Of a stretch of 64,000 nt of DNA, positions 35,109-43,585 are shown piece by piece. The notes beneath the pieces were generated by a model. It saw only the letters and a list, made by a program, of their open reading frames with translations. It was not told the DNA's origin and did no database searches. This DNA is from Rhodobacteraceae bacterium D3-12 (lineage in GTDB: Bacteria; Pseudomonadota; Alphaproteobacteria; Rhodobacterales; Rhodobacteraceae): the NCBI GenBank assembly GCA_025916135.1, contig CP104793.1, positions 3,819,001-3,883,000 on the forward strand. Direction: 5' to 3'. The position numbers and the translations under genes are program-made. Every line of letters begins with the position of its first letter. Position 1 is the stretch's first letter.

Positions 35109-35711
35109 ATGTCATACGAACTTCTCACCGCCCTCGTCGGCTTTGCTCTGGTCGGCTCGATCACACCGGGGCCCAATAACATGATGCTCATGGCGTCCGG
35201 TGCGAACTTTGGGTTCCGCCTGACGATCCCGCATATGTTTGGCATCGGCGCGGGCTTTATGGTGATGATCTTTCTTGTCGGGATCGGCCTTATTGGTGTG
35301 TTTGACGCCTGGCCTCCGGCCCACACACTGCTGACCATGATCAGCGTGGCTTACCTGCTCTGGCTCGCTTGGAAAATCGCCAATGCCGCCGCGCCGGAAA
35401 CCGGACAGACCGCGGGCAAACCGCTCAGCTTTTTGCAAGCCGCGATGTTCCAATGGGTCAACCCCAAGGCTTGGACCATGTCGCTCACAGCGATCACGCT
35501 TTACGCGCCAGACAGGTCACTTTTGGCAATCACGCTTGTGGCGCTGGCCTTTGGGTTGGTGAACCTGCCCTCAACCTCGACATGGACAATTCTGGGCCAG
35601 CAATTGCGCCGCTTGCTGTCCAGCCCGGCACGGCTCAGAGCGTTCAACTGGACCATGGCCGCGCTTTTGGTGGCGTCACTGATCCCGGTGGTTTACCCTT
35701 CCGGGTCATGA
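35109..35711 (+). CDS. LysE family amino-acid exporter
   Basis: 200 residues with about six membrane helices. The LysE/RhtB signature GSITPGPNNMMLMASGANFGFR is near the N terminus, and FLQAAMFQWVNPKAWTMSLTAI marks the central region. The substrate is probably an amino acid or a related amine. It is likely controlled by the divergent Lrp-type regulator, and its stop overlaps the start of the next gene (ATGA), so the two are translationally coupled. Confidence 0.92.
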   Translation: MSYELLTALVGFALVGSITPGPNNMMLMASGANFGFRLTIPHMFGIGAGFMVMIFLVGIGLIGVFDAWPPAHTLLTMISVAYLLWLAWKIANAAAPETGQTAGKPLSFLQAAMFQWVNPKAWTMSLTAITLYAPDRSLLAITLVALAFGLVNLPSTSTWTILGQQLRRLLSSPARLRAFNWTMAALLVASLIPVVYPSGS

Positions 35712-36322
35712 CCCTGACGCTCTTGCACACCTCGCCCGCCCATTGCCCTACCTTCACCGCCCTGCGCGACCGCATCGCGCCGGGGGCCGAGCTGACGCAG
35801 GTGGTGCGCGAAGACTTTCTCGCCCGCGCTCAGGCCGGCATCGACGCCGCGCTTGAGGCCGAGATCACCCAGACCATCCAAGCCGTCGATGGCCCCGTCC
35901 TATGCACCTGCACCACCATCGGAGACGTCGCGCGCAAGGCCGGAGCGGTGCGCATCGACCAGCCCATGATGCAGCAAGCCGCCCGTGCCGGTGGTCCGAT
36001 CCTTATGGTCTACTGCCTGCAAAGCACTTGGGAGCCATCCCTCGCCCTGCTGGAAGAAGCGCTGGAACAGCAAGGCACCCCGCAGAAGGTCCACCCGCTT
36101 TTTCTCGGTGACTACTGGCCCCTGTTCGACGCGGGCGAAGGAGAGGCGTTCGCCGCCGTCCTTGCTGCCGCCATCCGCGAGGCGGTCAAGACCATGCCGG
36201 ACCTCGCCTGCGTAGTGCTGGCACAGGCCTCCATGGCGGGCGCTGCACCTTTGCTGGCGGATCTCTCCGTGCCGGTCCTCGCCTCGCCCGAACTCGCCCT
36301 GCGCGCGGGTCTCGCGCTCTAG
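35708..36322 (+). CDS. Aspartate/glutamate racemase-like protein
   Basis: 204 residues from the ATG at 35708, overlapping the lysE-type stop by four bases. The chain opens with LTLLHTSPAHCPTFTALRD and carries VLCTCTTIGDVAR, where a cysteine sits in the place of the first catalytic Cys of Asp/Glu racemases. The second motif reads VVLAQASMAGAAP, with no cysteine, so ordinary two-base racemisation is doubtful. Coupling to an exporter suggests it acts on the same amino acid or on a toxic variant of it (inference). Confidence 0.65.
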   Translation: MTLTLLHTSPAHCPTFTALRDRIAPGAELTQVVREDFLARAQAGIDAALEAEITQTIQAVDGPVLCTCTTIGDVARKAGAVRIDQPMMQQAARAGGPILMVYCLQSTWEPSLALLEEALEQQGTPQKVHPLFLGDYWPLFDAGEGEAFAAVLAAAIREAVKTMPDLACVVLAQASMAGAAPLLADLSVPVLASPELALRAGLAL

Positions 36323-36726
36323 AGGTGATAGGTCAGCGCGGCGCGGACCAACAGGCCAAGCGCATCGGGCTGGACCTCCTCCGGCTTATCAAACAGCACC
36401 GCCCGCTTGCCATCAAACCGCGTGCCCTCGGGGGCGATGGGCCGGAAATCTTCGATCAAAGAGGTCTGGCAATGTACGAACAAGGCAAAGCCACCAGACT
36501 TCGGAGCGCCCAGCCGAATGGTCGTCCCCGACTTTGTTTCCGGCGTCAGGTAAGCGGGCTGGCCCCAGCGTAGCTCCTCTGACACCCGCCCCGCCTCTGG
36601 CGTGTCGCGCGCCACGCCAAGCACCAACGCCCGCAAGGCAAGGCACCCTTGCCGCGCCGCCTCTGGCATCGCATCAAACGCGGCTTCCACATCGGCTGGC
36701 ATCGCTTTTGTGTCCATAACACTCAC
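36319..36726 (-). CDS. DUF1801 (YdhG-like) domain protein
   Basis: 135 residues from a GTG at 36726 that overlaps the upstream stop (GTGA) and has AAGGGG at ribosome-site distance; an ATG three codons later is also possible. The family signature is RVSEELRWGQPAYLT, followed by TIRLGAPKSGGFALFVHC and a C-terminal RAVLFDKPEEV. DUF1801 proteins are small alpha-beta proteins of unknown role. It is the last gene of a three-gene operon and its 3' end overlaps the convergent racemase-like gene by four bases. Confidence 0.8.
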   Translation of the reverse strand: MSVMDTKAMPADVEAAFDAMPEAARQGCLALRALVLGVARDTPEAGRVSEELRWGQPAYLTPETKSGTTIRLGAPKSGGFALFVHCQTSLIEDFRPIAPEGTRFDGKRAVLFDKPEEVQPDALGLLVRAALTYHL

Positions 36727-37391
36727 CCGTCTAACCCCTTCACCGGCTGGCGCAAAATGGTTTTCAGCGCTTCAGGCACAACGCGGCGCGGGTCGGACAG
36801 ATAGATCTCGTGATGCTCACCAGCAAAGCGCAATCCCTGCTCCGGCATCACCCGGTCATGCAGATCGGCCAGCACCGGCGCTTCGTCGGTATAAGGCCCG
36901 ATATGCAGCCGCTGCAAACAGCGCCCCTCTTCAAAGCACAGCAATCGCACCGCGTGCACCATCGCAGGCGCGGCGCCGTCTTTCTTCTTGGCTTGCTTGG
37001 CCAGAACGCCTTCGCGCACCTGTTCGACCAGATCACCAGCCACCGCATCCGGCATCCGCAGCATCGCCCGCCATTGCCATGCCGCCCGATCATTGGTGAC
37101 ATAGGCGCTCTTGTCCTCAGACCACCAAAGCGCCTCAAGCGGAGGCACGACAAAATCCTGCCCTGCGTCTTTCATGGCGAATTTCACACCATAGGCCATT
37201 GGGTAAAGCGCACCCAATGCGGCAGTATACTCCGGCCCATTCGGATCGCCCTGCCCGTCGATGACAAGAAAGGGCATCTCCGGCACATCAACTGCCTGCC
37301 ACGCGTCCGGCTTGGCGGCATAAAGCCGCTTGTCGGCTTTCTTGAAATCCAGCTTGGTCGCGGTTCGCTTGGTCATGGCCCGCTCGGTCAT
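36723..37391 (-). CDS. GyrI-like small-molecule-binding domain protein
   Basis: 222 residues, start overlapping the AraC-type gene's stop (ATGA). Recognised by KKADKRLYAAKPDAWQAVDVPEMPFLVIDGQGDPNGPEYTAALGALYP, the opening block of the stand-alone GyrI-like family, and by FEEGRCLQRLHIGPYTDEAPVLADLHD with GEHHEIYLSDPRRV. GyrI-like domains bind diverse hydrophobic or toxic small molecules, and some hydrolyse them. Being coupled to an AraC regulator that carries the same kind of domain suggests both recognise related ligands. Confidence 0.85.
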   Translation of the reverse strand: MTERAMTKRTATKLDFKKADKRLYAAKPDAWQAVDVPEMPFLVIDGQGDPNGPEYTAALGALYPMAYGVKFAMKDAGQDFVVPPLEALWWSEDKSAYVTNDRAAWQWRAMLRMPDAVAGDLVEQVREGVLAKQAKKKDGAAPAMVHAVRLLCFEEGRCLQRLHIGPYTDEAPVLADLHDRVMPEQGLRFAGEHHEIYLSDPRRVVPEALKTILRQPVKGLDG

Positions 37392-38266
37392 GGCCTAAGC
37401 GGCAGACAAATATCGGTCAGCAAATCCGCCGGGGCGACATCGGCGGGCGTATTCAGATACACCTCGAACGCGGGCGCGTCGCCGGGGTCGCGCCCCGAGC
37501 CGGGCAACCATTCGCTATAGAGGTAGTCATAGGCCTGCTGCATCCCGGCGTATGGTCCGCGATACCGCAACCGCCCCACCGGGCCGCCAGCGATGCGATA
37601 GGCCTCAAACCCGTCGGGCAAATCCACCCCGTCTTCAAGCTCATAACCGGCCATTGAACGCAACTCGGCCTCGGGAACCGATGACGGGTCATCGAAATAC
37701 ACCCCAACCATCGTGCGCACCTGCCCCCAAAGGTTGCGCGCACCGATCATTGCGCTGGCCTGCTCGAAGGCATTGCCAATCTCTATGTAAGGGCCGCGGT
37801 GGCGCATCACGGCAAGCGCCCTTTCCGGCGCGTCCTCGATCACAACGTCAAACATGTCTGGCTGTCCTTCTCGCTTCATCAATTGCAGCGCAGCTTCTGC
37901 GCCATTGGTGCGAAACTGAACCGGGCTCATGCCATAGGCCGCGCGAAAGGCGCGCCCGAAGCTTTGCACAGACGGGTAACCGACACGTTTGGCCACCTCT
38001 TCAACCGGCCACGGTTTGCGCAAGAGCCAGCACGCCGCGCGGTTAAGCCGGATACGGCGCACCGCCTGCGCACAGGTCTCGCCGGTCATCGCATGGAACA
38101 CGCGATGCCAGTGGAACCGGCTCATCGCCGCCACATCCGCCAGCCTATCCAACGACAGATCGCCATCGGGATTGGTGTGGATATATTCCAGCACGCGGAT
38201 CATCCGCTTTTCATATGCCGCCCGCACGTGTCGTTCCTTTGGTGTTTCGCTCTCAATACATCGCAT
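37388..38266 (-). CDS. AraC family regulator with GyrI-like effector domain
   Basis: 292 residues if started at the ATG at 38266, which leaves an 84-base gap to accA; an in-frame start at 38347 would leave almost none. The double HTH is at about residues 14-118 ([25 protein letters not shown] with [16 protein letters not shown], then [25 protein letters not shown]). A GyrI-like C-terminal domain follows, with [16 protein letters not shown] and [26 protein letters not shown]. Such regulators (Rob/BmrR-like sensors) respond to drugs or other small molecules. It probably regulates itself and the two genes downstream. Confidence 0.88.
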   Translation of the reverse strand: MRCIESETPKERHVRAAYEKRMIRVLEYIHTNPDGDLSLDRLADVAAMSRFHWHRVFHAMTGETCAQAVRRIRLNRAACWLLRKPWPVEEVAKRVGYPSVQSFGRAFRAAYGMSPVQFRTNGAEAALQLMKREGQPDMFDVVIEDAPERALAVMRHRGPYIEIGNAFEQASAMIGARNLWGQVRTMVGVYFDDPSSVPEAELRSMAGYELEDGVDLPDGFEAYRIAGGPVGRLRYRGPYAGMQQAYDYLYSEWLPGSGRDPGDAPAFEVYLNTPADVAPADLLTDICLPLRP

Positions 38267-38350
38267 GAGACCACTGAACAAATCTTGCGGAGTTGCATCA
38301 TCGCGCCAGTGCGGCCATATAACGGCAAACGCCTTTGCGGAGTTCATGCG

Positions 38351-39313
38351 ATGATAAACTACCTCGACTTCGAAAAACCTTTGGCCGAGATCGAAGGCAA
38401 AGCCGAAGAGCTACGCGCCATGGCGCGTGCCAACGAGGGAACGGACGTCGAAGCCGAGGCTGCCGCGCTCGACAAGAAAGCAGCAGAGCTTCTTGAGGAG
38501 CTTTATAAAACGCTGACGCCTTGGCGCAAATGTCAGGTTGCTCGCCATCCTCAACGCCCCCATTGCACCGATTATATCGACGCGCTGTTTACCGAATACA
38601 CACCGCTGGCCGGTGACCGGAACTTTGCCGATGATCAGGCCGTTATGGGCGGGCTGGCGCGATTCAACGACATCCCGGTGATGGTGATCGGACATGAAAA
38701 AGGCCACGACACCAAAAGCCGCATCCTGCACAATTTCGGCTCGGCCCGCCCCGAAGGCTATCGCAAGGCCGTGCGCCTGCTAGAGTTGGCCGATAAATTC
38801 GGCCTGCCGGTCATCACTCTGGTCGATACCGCCGGGGCCTATCCCGGCAAGGGTGCAGAAGAGCGCGGCCAATCCGAGGCCATCGCCCGCTGCACCGAAA
38901 AATGCCTGCAAATCGGCGTGCCGCTGATTTCGGTCATCATCGGAGAGGGCGGCTCTGGCGGAGCAGTGGCCTTTGCCACGGCGGACCGTCTGGCGATGCT
39001 CGAACACTCGATCTATTCGGTGATCTCGCCCGAGGGGTGCGCCTCGATCCTGTGGCGCGATTCCGAGAAAATGCGCGAAGCCGCCGAAGCCCTGCGTCTC
39101 ACCGCGCAAGACCTTGAGAAACTGGGCGTTGCCGACCGTGTGATTAATGAGCCCAAAGGCGGCGCGCATCGCAACCGAAGTGCTGCGATTGAAACCGTCG
39201 GCGCCGCGATCACCACCATGCTGGCCGAGCTTGACGGCAAATCCGCCAAGAAGCTGGTCCGTGACCGGCGCAAGAAATTCCTTGATCTCGGCTCCAAAGG
39301 CCTCGCCGCCTGA
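38351..39313 (+). CDS. accA: Acetyl-CoA carboxylase carboxyltransferase subunit alpha
   Basis: 320 residues, family length, with GCGGAG upstream of the ATG. It transfers the carboxyl group from biotin to acetyl-CoA at the first step of fatty acid synthesis, with AccD as partner (not in the window). Clear blocks are [86 protein letters not shown], and [41 protein letters not shown]. Confidence 0.98.
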   Translation: MINYLDFEKPLAEIEGKAEELRAMARANEGTDVEAEAAALDKKAAELLEELYKTLTPWRKCQVARHPQRPHCTDYIDALFTEYTPLAGDRNFADDQAVMGGLARFNDIPVMVIGHEKGHDTKSRILHNFGSARPEGYRKAVRLLELADKFGLPVITLVDTAGAYPGKGAEERGQSEAIARCTEKCLQIGVPLISVIIGEGGSGGAVAFATADRLAMLEHSIYSVISPEGCASILWRDSEKMREAAEALRLTAQDLEKLGVADRVINEPKGGAHRNRSAAIETVGAAITTMLAELDGKSAKKLVRDRRKKFLDLGSKGLAA

Positions 39314-39337
39314 TCATCTCGCCAAATGGCACACGCG

Positions 39338-39922
39338 TCAGAGCACGCCTTCAAGCCCGAGCGACGTGATCAGCCGATAATAGCCGAACAGCACCGCGAT
39401 AAAGAACGCCACAAGCACCAATTCGTATTTGAAATGGTGCGAATGGAAAAAGTCGCGGTCGCGGTGGTGCAGGATATCCATCAACTCATCCCCGAACCGC
39501 ACCGACAAAAACGTCCCCAAGCCCGACAGAACAATCACCCCCCAAAAGGGCCAAGGCGTTGTCAGGATCTCATGCAATATCCGCGTCACCAGCGTGGTGT
39601 CATACGCGCCGGGGGCCAATGACAGCACGCCCAAGTTTATCCCGATCGCAATGGCCCAGACCACCACTTCGGACACCACCATCCTGATCCCGAACAAAAC
39701 GCGAAGCGGAAAATCGAGCAGAAACCCGGCATCAGCCACCGGCGTGCAGAGGACAAAGAAACTCCACGTCAGAGCCGCTGCGATGCCGCCGGTCGCCACA
39801 TCATATTTCACGCTGAGATACAGGAAATATCCCACCAGCAGCGCCACCAGCAGCAGAAACTTGAGCAAGACCTGACGGCCCGGCGGTGGTGTAGAGTGCT
39901 CTTGGGGATGTGTCGTTTGCAT
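39338..39922 (-). CDS. Conserved hypothetical membrane protein
   Basis: 194 residues from the ATG at 39922. Four to five membrane helices are visible (about 20-37, 46-64, 79-100, 125-143 and 165-182). A polar stretch between the last two reads DELMDILHHRDRDFFHSHHFKYE, rich in histidine and acids, possibly metal-binding. I cannot name the family. It is the gene downstream of the GntR regulator on the same strand, with a 17-base gap, so they may form an operon. Confidence 0.65.
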   Translation of the reverse strand: MQTTHPQEHSTPPPGRQVLLKFLLLVALLVGYFLYLSVKYDVATGGIAAALTWSFFVLCTPVADAGFLLDFPLRVLFGIRMVVSEVVVWAIAIGINLGVLSLAPGAYDTTLVTRILHEILTTPWPFWGVIVLSGLGTFLSVRFGDELMDILHHRDRDFFHSHHFKYELVLVAFFIAVLFGYYRLITSLGLEGVL

Positions 39923-39939
39923 CTGTGGACGCCTTGTTT

Positions 39940-40587
39940 TCAACTGAGAAGCATCTTGAGGCCCTGCGTCACGTCTGATCGCACCGCCAGCCGCAACCCC
40001 GGCTCGTCCCCGGCCTTGAGCGCGGAAATGATCAGCCGGTGATAGGGCGGCAGCGACTTGCGCTTGAGCCGCCCGTAAAGCTTGCGCATCGTCGGCCCAA
40101 GCTGAAGCCAGACGGTTTCCGCCGTCGCCAGCATCGCAGGCGCTTGCGCGCGCAAATACAGCGTTCGGTGGAACTCAAGATTGGTGCGAATATAGCCCAC
40201 CGGGTCTTGCATGCTGATCCTCTCGGTCAGGGCCGAATTGATGGTCTGCAACCGCTCAATCAAGGCCATATGCGCACGCGGCAGGGCACGGCTGGCCAGC
40301 TCCACTTCGATCAGGGTGCGCAGGGCTGCCAACTCCTCGATCCGCTCAGAGCTCAGCTCAGGCGTTGCCACGCGCCCGGACGACGACATAAGCAGCGCGC
40401 CCTCGGCCACCAATCGGCGCACCGATTCGCGTGCCGGTGTCATCGACACGCCGAACTCCTTGCCGATCCCGCGCAAGGTCAGCGCCTGACCCGGTTGCAT
40501 GTCACCATGCATGATCCGCATCCGCAGCTGGCGATAGACCCGGTCATGGGCCGATGGTTTCGGGTCGGGGCGTTGTGTTCCAAGCAT
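39940..40587 (-). CDS. GntR family transcriptional regulator, FCD domain
   Basis: 215 residues. Winged HTH at about 14-75 (HDRVYRQLRMRIMHGDMQPGQALTLRGIGKEFGVSMTPARESVRRL), then the all-helical FCD domain with ALRTLIEVELASRALP, FHRTLYLRAQAPAML and YHRLIISALKAGDEPGLRLAV, where the usual metal-binding histidines and acids are partly present. FCD regulators usually respond to organic acids. The palindrome 9 bases upstream of its start suggests autoregulation. Confidence 0.9.
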   Translation of the reverse strand: MLGTQRPDPKPSAHDRVYRQLRMRIMHGDMQPGQALTLRGIGKEFGVSMTPARESVRRLVAEGALLMSSSGRVATPELSSERIEELAALRTLIEVELASRALPRAHMALIERLQTINSALTERISMQDPVGYIRTNLEFHRTLYLRAQAPAMLATAETVWLQLGPTMRKLYGRLKRKSLPPYHRLIISALKAGDEPGLRLAVRSDVTQGLKMLLS

Positions 40588-40595
40588 GAATTATA

Positions 40596-40605
40596 TGTGA
40601 TCACA
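40596..40605. promoter_or_regulatory. Palindromic operator candidate for the GntR-FCD regulator
   Basis: TGTGATCACA is a perfect 10-base palindrome beginning 9 bases upstream of the gntR-type start codon. Its spacing and TGTG/CACA arms fit FadR/FCD-type operators; CRP/FNR-type half-sites are also TGTGA, so another binder is possible. Confidence 0.5.
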
Positions 40606-40653
40606 ACGGCAGCATTCGTCAATCCCGAACCGCGCCAGAAACAGCGCCCCGGA

Positions 40654-41340
40654 TCAAAACTTGTGCCGGTGCAGGCTGCTCCCGTGGGCTTTGAGCCATT
40701 GGCGCGGCGCGCTGTGATCACCATAAAGCCGCTCGACCTCGGCCCAGAACCGCGATGAGTGATTCATCTCGGACAAATGCGCCACCTCATGCGCGGCGAC
40801 ATAATCCAGCACGCTATCGGGGGCCATAATCAAGCGCCATGAATACATCAGCCCGCCCTCTGACGAACACGACCCCCAGCGAGAGCGCGTGTCGCGCAGG
40901 GTGAGCCGGGTATAGTCCCGCCCCAAGGCCGTAGAATAGCGGTCAGAGGCCTCAGCAAGCCGCGCGCGCGCCAACTCCTTAAGAAACCCAAGGAGACGTG
41001 CGCCTGCGCGCTCTGGTTGGCCCGGAACGGCCACCTCGCCCTCACGCAGCGTGACCGCCCGCCCGGTGCCTGCAACCACGCGCACCATCGCGCCGCGGAT
41101 CGGCACCTCCACGCCCAGCCCGACGATAACCTCCTCGGGGCGTTTGGACAGGTTGGCGCGCAGCCACTCGGCTTTCTCTTCGGCAAATCCCAATGCCTCA
41201 GCCTCTCGTACGCCCTTGGGACAGGTCAGCGTGACCTTGCCGTCAATCGACGACACCCTGAGCGAAATCCGCCGCGCCCGCGCCGAGCGGCGCAGCAAAA
41301 CTTCGACCGGTGGGTTACCTGGCAACACATGGCGGGTCAT
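40654..41340 (-). CDS. YgjP/DUF45 (SprT-like) M48-type metallopeptidase
   Basis: 228 residues from the ATG at 41340 with a GGGAG site. The zinc motif HEVAHLSEMNHSSRFW (HExxH plus a downstream His) is near residue 183, and the preceding LRDTRSRWGSCSSEGGLMYSWRLI block is the DUF45 signature. The N-terminal RRSARARRISLRVSSIDGKVTLTCPKG is also typical. These proteins are cytosolic and probably proteases; substrates are unknown. Confidence 0.9.
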   Translation of the reverse strand: MTRHVLPGNPPVEVLLRRSARARRISLRVSSIDGKVTLTCPKGVREAEALGFAEEKAEWLRANLSKRPEEVIVGLGVEVPIRGAMVRVVAGTGRAVTLREGEVAVPGQPERAGARLLGFLKELARARLAEASDRYSTALGRDYTRLTLRDTRSRWGSCSSEGGLMYSWRLIMAPDSVLDYVAAHEVAHLSEMNHSSRFWAEVERLYGDHSAPRQWLKAHGSSLHRHKF

Positions 41341-41467
41341 TTGCCGAATCTCCCGGCTCTGGACAGCTTGCTCATCACACTCCAACGAAAGCCTTTGACA
41401 CCTGCGCCACGTTATGGCAGTTGGCGCGGATCGTCAGCAAGACAATAGATTTTCGAAAGGGAAGCCT

Positions 41468-41791
41468 ATGCCCAAGGAAGAATGGGGCGTCAAACGCCTG
41501 TGCCCGACGACAGGCAAACGCTTTTACGACCTGAACCGCAATCCGATCGTCAGCCCCTACACCGGGGAAGTCGTCGAATTTGAAACCGGCAAGCGTGGTC
41601 AAATCGCCGCCGACGCCGAAGATGCGGTCACAGCCAAGGCCAAGGAAACGGATACCGAGGTAGAACTCGAAACCTTGGATGACGCCGATGTAGATGTCGA
41701 TCTGGATGATGATGTTCTGGACGATGATGACGACGACGGTGATGTGTCGCTCGACGAAATCGCCGATGTCGCAGCGGACGACGACGAGTAA
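41468..41791 (+). CDS. TIGR02300 family protein (FYDLN acid)
   Basis: 107 residues with an AAAGGGA site. The N-terminal half is the conserved core MPKEEWGVKRLCPTTGKRFYDLNRNPIVSPYTGE, and the C-terminal half is almost entirely Asp, Glu, Val and Leu (VDVDLDDDVLDDDDDD). This architecture is restricted to alphaproteobacteria and its function is unknown. tRNA-Ala follows 90 bases downstream. Confidence 0.93.
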   Translation: MPKEEWGVKRLCPTTGKRFYDLNRNPIVSPYTGEVVEFETGKRGQIAADAEDAVTAKAKETDTEVELETLDDADVDVDLDDDVLDDDDDDGDVSLDEIADVAADDDE

Positions 41792-41881
41792 ACACGATTT
41801 GGGCTGTTGCGGGCATTTTCTACTTGATCCCGCAGCGGCCTTTGCCTAATACCCGGCGGACGGGTTAACACCCGCAAGTAT

Positions 41882-41957
41882 GGGGCCTTAGCTCAGCTGG
41901 GAGAGCGCCTGCATGGCATGCAGGAGGTCAGCGGTTCGATCCCGCTAGGCTCCACCA
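41882..41957 (+). tRNA. tRNA-Ala (GGC)
   Basis: Acceptor GGGGCCT/AGGCTCC, D arm TTAGCTCAGCTGGGAGAGCG, anticodon stem CCTGC/GCAGG around ATGGCAT with GGC at 41915-41917, T arm AGCGG-TTCGATC-CCGCT, discriminator A and an encoded CCA. Confidence 0.96.
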
Positions 41958-42022
41958 AACCCCCTTAGGTAAAACTGTGGTGTATCAATGACACCGACAA
42001 CAAGCGCCGCGCGCTTGCTGTG

Positions 42023-42754
42023 TCAGATGTCATAGGTCGGCAGCTTTTCCAGCGCCATTTTCAACGCGTCGCCCCAGCCTTCCGAAATCGACCGATAGAC
42101 CTCGTCGCCCTCTTCGATTCTGCGCGAGCCTGTCTGCGTGGAAGGTATCGTTTTCATAGACATGAACGTCGAACGGCGGCGCCACCGACAGATCGATTTC
42201 ACCGTCGAATCAAACGAGACCAACAAGAGGCGCATCGCCTCGTCAAACGACAGCTCCGGGTCAAACGCCCGCACCAGAATCGGCTTGCCGTATTTGGTCT
42301 CACCAATCTGGAAAAACGGAGTGTCTTCGGTGACCTCGATGAAATTCCCAGCCGGGTAGATCAGGAAAACCGTCGGCGGCCCGCCTTTGATTTGTCCGCC
42401 CACAATCACCGAAGCGCTAAACCGGTCGTCCGAGGTCTGACCGGTCGGGCTGCTGTAGGAAATCACCTCCTTCAGCGTCGCTCCGACAAGGCGCGCCACC
42501 TGAAACATCGAAGGCTGGTTCAGAATTCCGGGGTCGCGATCCTCGACAGCTTCCGAACGCTCTTGAAGCAGGCTGATCATCGCTTGTGTCGTGGCAAGGT
42601 TGCCAGCGGTCATGATCGTGATCGACCGCTCTCCCGGCACGGACCAGGTAAACATCTTCCGGCTTGTCGCAAAGTTATCGACGCCGGCATTCGTCCGGCT
42701 GTCGGACATAAAGATCAAACCCTGATTCAGCCGCATTCCAACGCAATAAGTCAT
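42023..42754 (-). CDS. Anbu-type proteasome-like peptidase, with an out-of-frame segment
   Basis: 243 residues. After removal of Met1 the chain begins TYCVGMRLNQGLIFMSDSRTNAG; this N-terminal threonine is the expected nucleophile of the Anbu (ancestral beta subunit) Ntn-hydrolase family. The fold continues with MTAGNLATTQAMISLL and FLIYPAGNFIEV. Near the C terminus DSTVKS is followed by about 24 unrelated residues (ICRWRRRSTFMSMKTIPS and on) before RIEEGDEVYRSISEGWG resumes. In the other frame the same DNA (about 42128-42195) reads SVAPPFDVHVYENDTFHADR, the expected family sequence. Two compensating indels explain this. The gene heads a four-gene operon. Confidence 0.88.
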   Translation of the reverse strand: MTYCVGMRLNQGLIFMSDSRTNAGVDNFATSRKMFTWSVPGERSITIMTAGNLATTQAMISLLQERSEAVEDRDPGILNQPSMFQVARLVGATLKEVISYSSPTGQTSDDRFSASVIVGGQIKGGPPTVFLIYPAGNFIEVTEDTPFFQIGETKYGKPILVRAFDPELSFDEAMRLLLVSFDSTVKSICRWRRRSTFMSMKTIPSTQTGSRRIEEGDEVYRSISEGWGDALKMALEKLPTYDI

Positions 42755-42787
42755 TCCGCCTCACTAACGATTGCTTAGTAATTAGGC

Positions 42788-43585
42788 TTACTGCTGCACC
42801 TGCAAAGACACAATCATTGATTCGGCTGCGCTCCCGTGACGTAACCCCGAAATCGGCGCGGCATCATGGGCGTCACGCCCGGTGGCGATGCGTATATACC
42901 GCTCATCAGGGGACACCCCGTTCGAGACATCAAACCCGACCCAGCCCAGCCCATCAACATGCACCTCGGCCCAGGCATGGCTTGCGTCTTGATCGACCCG
43001 GTCATTCATCATCAGATAACCACTGACATAACGCGCCGCATGACCGCAAAGCCGCACCGCAGAAATAAAGATGTTCGAATGGTCCTGACAGACCCCACGG
43101 CCGATCGTCACCGCCTCTTCCGCCGGGGTTTCCGCAGCGGTAAATCCAGCTTGATAGGGAACGGCCTTTAGCACCGCCGCCGACAGCTCGTGCAGCCCGT
43201 CGAGCACGTTGCTCTGTTTTGGCAATACTTTGGACAGGTCTTTGATCCCCGGCCCTGCTTGGGTCAGCGCGGTCGCCTGCGCAAAATGCCAGAGCGGCGC
43301 GCGGCCATAAACCTTGCCCAGAACGCCGGTCTCATTCAGCGTCTCAACCGTGCCTTCGGCCTTGAGCACCAGCTTCTGTGTGCCGGCATCGGCGCTGACC
43401 AGATCAACATGGTTGCCATAGTGGTCAAGATAGCTCGCCTCGACTTTGCCGCCCTCAATGATCACATCCCAGTTTTCGACCCGCTGCACCGTCGAATCAA
43501 GCGGCCGCTTGCGCACTTTTTGCAAAGCGTAATGCACCGGCTCATCATAAGAATACTCGGTGGAATGGCTGACTCTAAGCTGCAT
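42788..43585 (-). CDS. Transglutaminase-like cysteine peptidase family protein
   Basis: 265 residues. An N-terminal beta domain (MQLRVSHSTEYSYDEPVHYALQKVRKRP) precedes the transglutaminase core, with the catalytic triad visible as Cys166 in GVCQDHS, His203 in ASHAWAEV and Asp219 in GFDVSN. It stops 33 bases before the Anbu gene and starts one base from the alpha-E gene's stop. Members of this group are thought to cleave or link peptide bonds, and this four-gene set is a recurring bacterial neighbourhood proposed to make and degrade a peptide-like product. Confidence 0.92.
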   Translation of the reverse strand: MQLRVSHSTEYSYDEPVHYALQKVRKRPLDSTVQRVENWDVIIEGGKVEASYLDHYGNHVDLVSADAGTQKLVLKAEGTVETLNETGVLGKVYGRAPLWHFAQATALTQAGPGIKDLSKVLPKQSNVLDGLHELSAAVLKAVPYQAGFTAAETPAEEAVTIGRGVCQDHSNIFISAVRLCGHAARYVSGYLMMNDRVDQDASHAWAEVHVDGLGWVGFDVSNGVSPDERYIRIATGRDAHDAAPISGLRHGSAAESMIVSLQVQQ

